A stretch of 64,000 nt of DNA. It comes from Pyrus communis. Taxonomy: Eukaryota > Streptophyta > Magnoliopsida > Rosales > Rosaceae. Numbering within the stretch: the first letter of the stretch is position 1; each line of letters starts with the position of its first letter. The stretch spans positions 17,426,723-17,490,722 of the forward strand of contig NC_084804.1 in NCBI RefSeq assembly GCF_963583255.1, read 5' to 3'. The position numbers and the translations under genes are program-made. The notes beneath the pieces are model-generated. The model worked only from the letters and a program-made list of their open reading frames with translations, made no database searches and had not been told where the DNA came from. Positions 59,188 to 64,000 of this stretch are shown here, one piece after another.

Positions 59188-62100
59188 ATGGGATGGTACG
59201 TGTGCGATGATCCCGACGAAACGACGCCTACCTATTGTAAGTTTTTTGTGCTTTTGATGATTCCAAATGTATAGTGGACTTATTTTTTGTTTATTCTTGT
59301 TTGAAATGTGGGTTCATGCTTTGTGAATTCGAAATGGTACCTGAGTTGTTGGAATGGGTTGAATGTGGGTTTTGTTTATTCCTCTAGCATTGTTTATTCT
59401 TGTTTGAAAAGGTGGATTTATACTTTGTTAATTCGAAATGGTTCCTATGGTGTTGGAATGGGTTGAATGTGGGTTTTGTTTATTCTTCTAGCATTGTTTA
59501 TTCTTGTTTGAAAAGGTGGTTTATGCTTTCTTAATTCAAAATGGTTACTGAGTTGTTGGATAATGGGTTGGTTGCTTTATTACTTTGTTTATTGTTGTGA
59601 AGATAAGGTGGTTGGATAGTGGGTTTGTTGCTTTGTTTATTCTTGTGAAGATAAGGTGGTTTGTTGTTGTTGAGAAATGGTTAATGTGCTTTGGCTGTTT
59701 GCATATAGTTATGGTTTGTTGCAATTGCATATAGTTGCATATAGAATATTTTGTATTGGTTTTTGTTGTTGGCTTTTAAAATGCAATTAGTTGCAGATAG
59801 AATGTTGTGCATTAGTTGCATATAGAATGGTTTGTTAGGTTAAAATGTAACTGCTTATGTTTGTTGTTGGCTTTTAATTAGGGTTTGTTTTTGTGAATTT
59901 CAGTTTTTCCAGAACTATTCTCTATTGAATTGCATCATGGTGGGGAGATAAGTTATGACATGTACATTGGGGGAAAAGTGACATATATAGATAACTGTGA
60001 TAAAGACCTCATGTCACTACCAGTGATAGATGATATGGTGGAGGCAGTTGGATACATTGAGAGGTTCATGAACTATTATTTCAAGATTCCCAACATGGAC
60101 TTTTCCAATGGTTTGAAGCATATTCAAAGTGATTCTGATGTTTAGTCCATGTGCAATTTTGTTCCAAAAAATAAAGTGATTGAGATGTACATCGAAGAAT
60201 TGACGACAGAAGAAGTCGTAACCCAAGAGCAACAGTTTCTGAAGTCCATGGAAGTGACAGGCCCAAGTAAAGTGGTTATTGAGGAGATAAGTAGTTCAGA
60301 GAAGGATGTTGGGCGAATAGCACTTAAACCAATAAGATATAAAGGTTTGCTAGCTATTGAAGGGCCAGAAGTGGATGATTGTTACACATCTCAAGTAGTG
60401 CAAACATGTGTGACTGAGGTAGGAGAGATAAATGTTGAAGAAGGGAATGGTCAGAAAAAGAAAATTGTGAAGGGCCAGAGAAGAGTAAGGGGAAATATGT
60501 GGCTAAGGTAGGAAAAGAGGATGGATACTGAGGGGGATGTAGGAGAGGGAGATGTAGGAGAGGGGGATGTAGGCGAGAGGCATACTGAAGTATTCTTTGA
60601 CGTACCTATTAGTTTGAAGGGAAATGTTGAAGAAGAGAAAGAAGAAGCTACTGAAGAAGGTGATAGTGACTTTGAAGAAAGTGAATATGGGAGTGATATT
60701 GATAACCCAATGTTTTCCAAGTTTGATGAAAGGGATTATGAGCAAAGAAATGCAAGGCAATCTGAGCAAAGCCGGGAAAGAGAATAAAAGCAAAGGGAAG
60801 AAGAATTTGATACTGTAAATGTGGAACAAAATGTGGTTGATGATCCAGACTATAACTCTGATGCTCTTGAGAATGTACACTCTTCGGATGATGAAAGAGG
60901 CAAAAAAACATGAGCGATTTCCAGAGTTCAATGAGAAAACAGACATAAAGAATCCCACTCTTACACTCGGGCTTGTTTTCAGGGATCATGTATAATTCAA
61001 GCAAGCTATCATCATATACTCCTTAGTGAATGGATATGGAGAAATCCATTTTCATAGGAATGAGAAATTGAAAGTCATAGCAAAGTGTGCAAAAGGATGC
61101 CCTTGGAAGTGTTGTGCTGGAAAAATGTATGGTTCGATCAGCATACAGATTAAAACCATACTTGATGAACACACATATGGGAGAACTTGGGCAAACAAGA
61201 ACATGAAGTCCCCTTTGTTGACTGATTTGTACATAGACATGATAAAACTGAATCCCACATAGCCTGTGGATTCCTTTTTGGCAACTGTCGAATCAGAGTG
61301 GAATCACGGTTGTACAAAAGGAAGGCTTACATGGATTTAGATAGGGCTTTAAAGATCATTGAGGGAAAACATGCAAAGTAGTACACAAAGTTGTGGGACT
61401 TTGCTGAGGAAGTGAAGAAGACTAACCCTGGAAGCACAATGAATGTGAAGTTGGATAGGGGAAGTTCCAAATGATATATGTGTGCTTGGGGTCTTGTAAA
61501 GAGAGGTTTAAGTCAGGGTGCAGACCATTGATAGGATTAGATGGATGTCATTTAAAGAGTGTATATAGAGGTCAGCTACTTTGTGTTGTTGGCATTGACC
61601 TAAATGATGAAACATGGGTTATAACATATGCAGTTGTAGAAATGGAGAATAAGTCCAGTTGGATTTGGTTCTTAGAGTTATTGGCCTTTGATGTTGGGAT
61701 TGTCAATCAAGGGGGATGGACATTTATCAATGATCAGCAAAAGGGGTTAATTCTGGCCTTTAAAAAAGTCCTCCCTAATTCCCACCACAGATTTTGTATG
61801 AGACATTTGTATACCAACTTCAGAAATCTGTTCAAAGGGAAAACATTGAAGAATGCTTTGTAGTCAGTAGCCAGAACAACAACAGTTCCCTACTTCAAAA
61901 AAGCAATGGAGGATATGAAGAATCTCGATCAAAAGTCCAATTGGTTGGTGAAGTTGCCTGCACATCATTAGAGCAAGTCCCATTTTGAAACACATCCCAA
62001 GTATGACATGTTGCTGAACAATCTCTGTGAAAGTTTCAATGTTGTCATACTTATACCGAGACAAAAACCTATTGTCACCATGTTGCTCCTTATTCACACA

Positions 62101-62727
62101 CTACTGATGAAGAGAATTTAGATGAAAATGGATATAATGGTGAACAAAGTTGGAGATCTCTATCCTAAAATCAAGAAAAAGTTGAAGGAAGCCAAAATTC
62201 AAAGTAGCAGGTGCATTGCACAATGGTCAGGGGGCACTAAATTTCAAGTTGATGTTGGAAGAGGGGAGCAATATGTGGTCGACTTGGTTGAGAAGACATG
62301 TTCTTGCAGAAAGTATGCCTTGATAGAAATCCCATGCAACCATGCAATATCAGCCATAAATTTCAAGAGAGAAAAATCAGAGGACTATGTCGATGCTTAT
62401 TATTCGAAGCCACGGTACTTGGAGGTGTATTCTCATTTAGTAATGTCGATGAATGGGATGTCTTTGTGGGAGGAAACTGATAAACCACCAATATTGCCTC
62501 CTACATATACAAGGTAACCTGGAAGGCCGAGGAAGAAGAGAAATAAGGAAGTTGCTGAAAGGGACAATGAAGGTGAACAAACTCCCACAAACCCAACCAA
62601 TAATCCTCAAGGTCCTCCTCATCCACTTAAGCTAGGAAGGAAAGGGTAAGGCACTTCGAAATGTATCATATGCAAAAAGGAAGGTCATAATGCAAGAACC
62701 CATCATAGACATCTTCCTCCAAGGGAC
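59188..62727 (+). pseudogene. MuDR/mudrA-type transposase pseudogene
   Basis: Exon 1 (59188-59236, MGWYVCDDPDETTPTY) and an intron 59237-59903 join in frame to FFPELFSIELHHGGEISYDM. One frame continues to ~60787 with stops at 60143 and 60509, ending in an acidic part (SEYGSDIDNP) with a 5-residue GDVGE repeat. After a frameshift come AKCAKGCPWKCCAGKMYG (MuDR N-terminal domain) and, after another, RPLIGLDGCHLKSVYRGQLL, AYAVVEMENKSSWIWFLELL and FINDQQKGLI..HRFCMRHLY, the MULE catalytic domain with its acidic residues. A SWIM zinc finger follows (CSCRKYALIEIPCNHA, ~62299-62350), then a knuckle CIICKKEGHNARTH near 62660. Stops and frameshifts make it inactive. A tail with possible further exons runs to ~63050. 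Confidence 0.85.
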
Positions 62728-63471
62728 AAACAGGTAACATTTTCTACTTTATATGGTTTTTTAAATCCTTTAACATCATATTACACTCTTAATCCTTTAA
62801 CATCATCTTCTACTTTGTAGGCATCCACATCTGCTTAAGGACAAACTGCACCTAAAAAAAGGACAAGGAAAGCAAAGGTAAAAACTTAACCATTTCCTTA
62901 GTTGTAAAACATTTGGATTTAGTTAAAAAGCTTGCTTGGTCTCTAAATGAACTTTGGATTTAGGCATCATAATTAGTAGCTGAATCACCTAGAAGCACCG
63001 AGCAGAGAAAGACCAAGCAATCCACTAACTGAATCATCCAAAAAGGCACCAAGCACAGAAAGACCAACCAACCCAGCGACATCCACGTTTTTTGCACGTA
63101 TGGTTGTTTTTTGTAAAGGAATTGTAAAGTTAGAACAAGTTTTAATCATCCAGTAAGTCTTTTGTGAATTGAATGGATGATGTAGCAGGTTTTTATGAAT
63201 TCAGTAGGTTTTGTAATGTTGGTTGGAGATGCTAGATGAATTAGTTTTTTGAACAGGTTTAACAATTTCTGGATAATTAAGCAATTTTTATGCTTAATTT
63301 GGTCTATTTCATATTTTTCTTGCAAATGATGAGTAGTTTGTACTTGAATACACTTGTTTTGTTGTTGTTGTGGTTATATCATTATTTTTGAGTGAGATTT
63401 TTCAAATTTGAGATCAAGGATGATATAATTTGTGCTTAAGAATGATAATCTGTGCTTAATATGGTATATCA

Positions 63472-63474
<3 letters not shown>

Positions 63475-63504
<30 letters not shown>
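63475..63504. repeat. Poly(T) tract
   Basis: About 30 T bases, followed within ~25 bases by a run of A bases; exact length uncertain. Confidence 0.85.
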
Positions 63505-63506
<2 letters not shown>

Positions 63507-63791
63507 GGGAAAATTCAAATTACCAAAAAAAAAAAAAACCAAATATATTTTCTAACGTGGATGCCATTTGGCGAGATAACATTGGGTGTGATGCCACGTG
63601 GAATCCATCTGGGGGAGGAACTGGGCCTCGGATCAAGACATGTCAGCATTTAACCGACCAATTCACAGACAAGCTAACAGAGGTATAACATTGGACCAAA
63701 TTCTAAAGATGGGGTATGAAAGTGTTGTGACACCAATAGTTGAGGTAGTTTTTTGTATTTTACCCTAAATTTATTTATTGTCTACGTATAA

Positions 63792-64000
63792 TGACACACC
63801 TCGACCTAAATCAGGGCGTGCTGGCCGTCACGTGAGAGTGACGTAACCATGTGCACAGTGCGGAAGCAATAATGATATAGAGAAATACGAGTTAATAAAA
63901 ACCAAACTACTAAAAGTACCAGCTAAAATAAGGTGCTAGTGCGAGTTTAAGTGTGAAATACACAACCAGAGCATAAGTGGCCTAAGTGCAGTTAGGCAGG
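63792..64000 (+). repeat. Start of a gypsy-type LTR, cut by the window end
   Basis: TGACACACCTCGACCTAAAT, then GGGCGTGCTGGCCGTCACGT and GTAACCATGTGCACAGTGCG, is a sequence pattern I associate with Ty3/gypsy LTRs of Rosaceae. The rest lies outside the window, so its identity and whether it is solo are unknown. Confidence 0.55.

Larger units (their letters stand above)
58680..63765 (+). mobile_element. Mutator-like transposon (MULE) with long inverted ends
   Basis: The left end (58680-58870) and the right end (63555-63765) are inverted copies. Shared text includes TTTAGAATTTGGTCCAATGT, GATGGATTTCACGTGGCA and CGCCAAATGGCATCCA. The right end finishes GTATTTTACCC, with TAAATTTAT next to it. The left copy lacks the outermost ~60 bases and is joined to the tandem array. 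Inside is a mudrA-type transposase pseudogene. The length, ~5.1 kb, suits an autonomous-type MULE now dead. Confidence 0.85.

Overview
The window reads as nuclear DNA of a dicot plant, most likely a woody Rosaceae species of the apple/pear group. That lineage call is an inference from the repeat families: a Cassandra TRIM with a 5S-like domain, tRNA-derived SINEs and several MITE families I associate with Rosaceae. The sequence is AT-rich. Genes are intron-bearing with GT-AG junctions, and mobile-element debris fills most of the space between them. There are no bacterial operons, CRISPR arrays, or complete tRNA or rRNA genes.

Four intact host genes lie in the middle, all on the minus strand. 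They are an actin-depolymerizing factor of the ADF5 type (12414-13616, 3 exons, 143 aa), the proteasome ubiquitin receptor RPN10/PSMD4 (16922-20300, 10 exons, 401 aa), a choline-transporter-like/PNS1-family membrane protein (30651-33821, 3 exons, 557 aa) and a membrane-anchored cyclophilin of the CYP21-1 type (39532-42431, 7 exons, 224 aa). I rebuilt all four models by hand. In each one the exon lengths sum to a multiple of three and every intron is GT-AG. The four genes have unrelated housekeeping roles and do not form a pathway.

Layout by region. 1-7445: a decayed Copia element whose 3' LTR sits inside the 3' half of a second Copia element. 7446-12400: a 21-bp minisatellite, a 1.27-kb element with Mutator-like inverted ends, a foldback MITE in polypurine DNA, and a retroposed sequence. 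12414-20300: ADF and RPN10. 20513-26075: a MITE split by a 5-kb Copia element just upstream of RPN10. 26276-29277: a PIF/Harbinger element with dead transposase and Myb-like genes, then a SINE and a MITE. 30651-33821: the transporter. 34126-38040: a hAT-like MITE, a Mutator-type foldback element carrying a solo gypsy-like LTR and a Cassandra, and a Tourist element carrying a SINE. 39532-42431: the cyclophilin. 43490-49370: a deleted SIRE-like Copia, a 57-bp tandem array and an LTR-like block. 50045-55865: SINEs, MITEs and an RNase H remnant. 55975-58640: one end of a CACTA-like element with a ~345-bp tandem array. 58680-63765: a Mutator-like transposon with a broken mudrA-type transposase. 63792-64000: the start of a gypsy-type LTR running off the window.

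I found no clear evidence of a new biological system. What is notable is the order of nested insertions, which can be read base by base in several places, and the position of a Copia LTR promoter about 360 bp upstream of the RPN10 start codon in the same direction. All coordinates come from reading the sequence by eye, without alignment or database searches.
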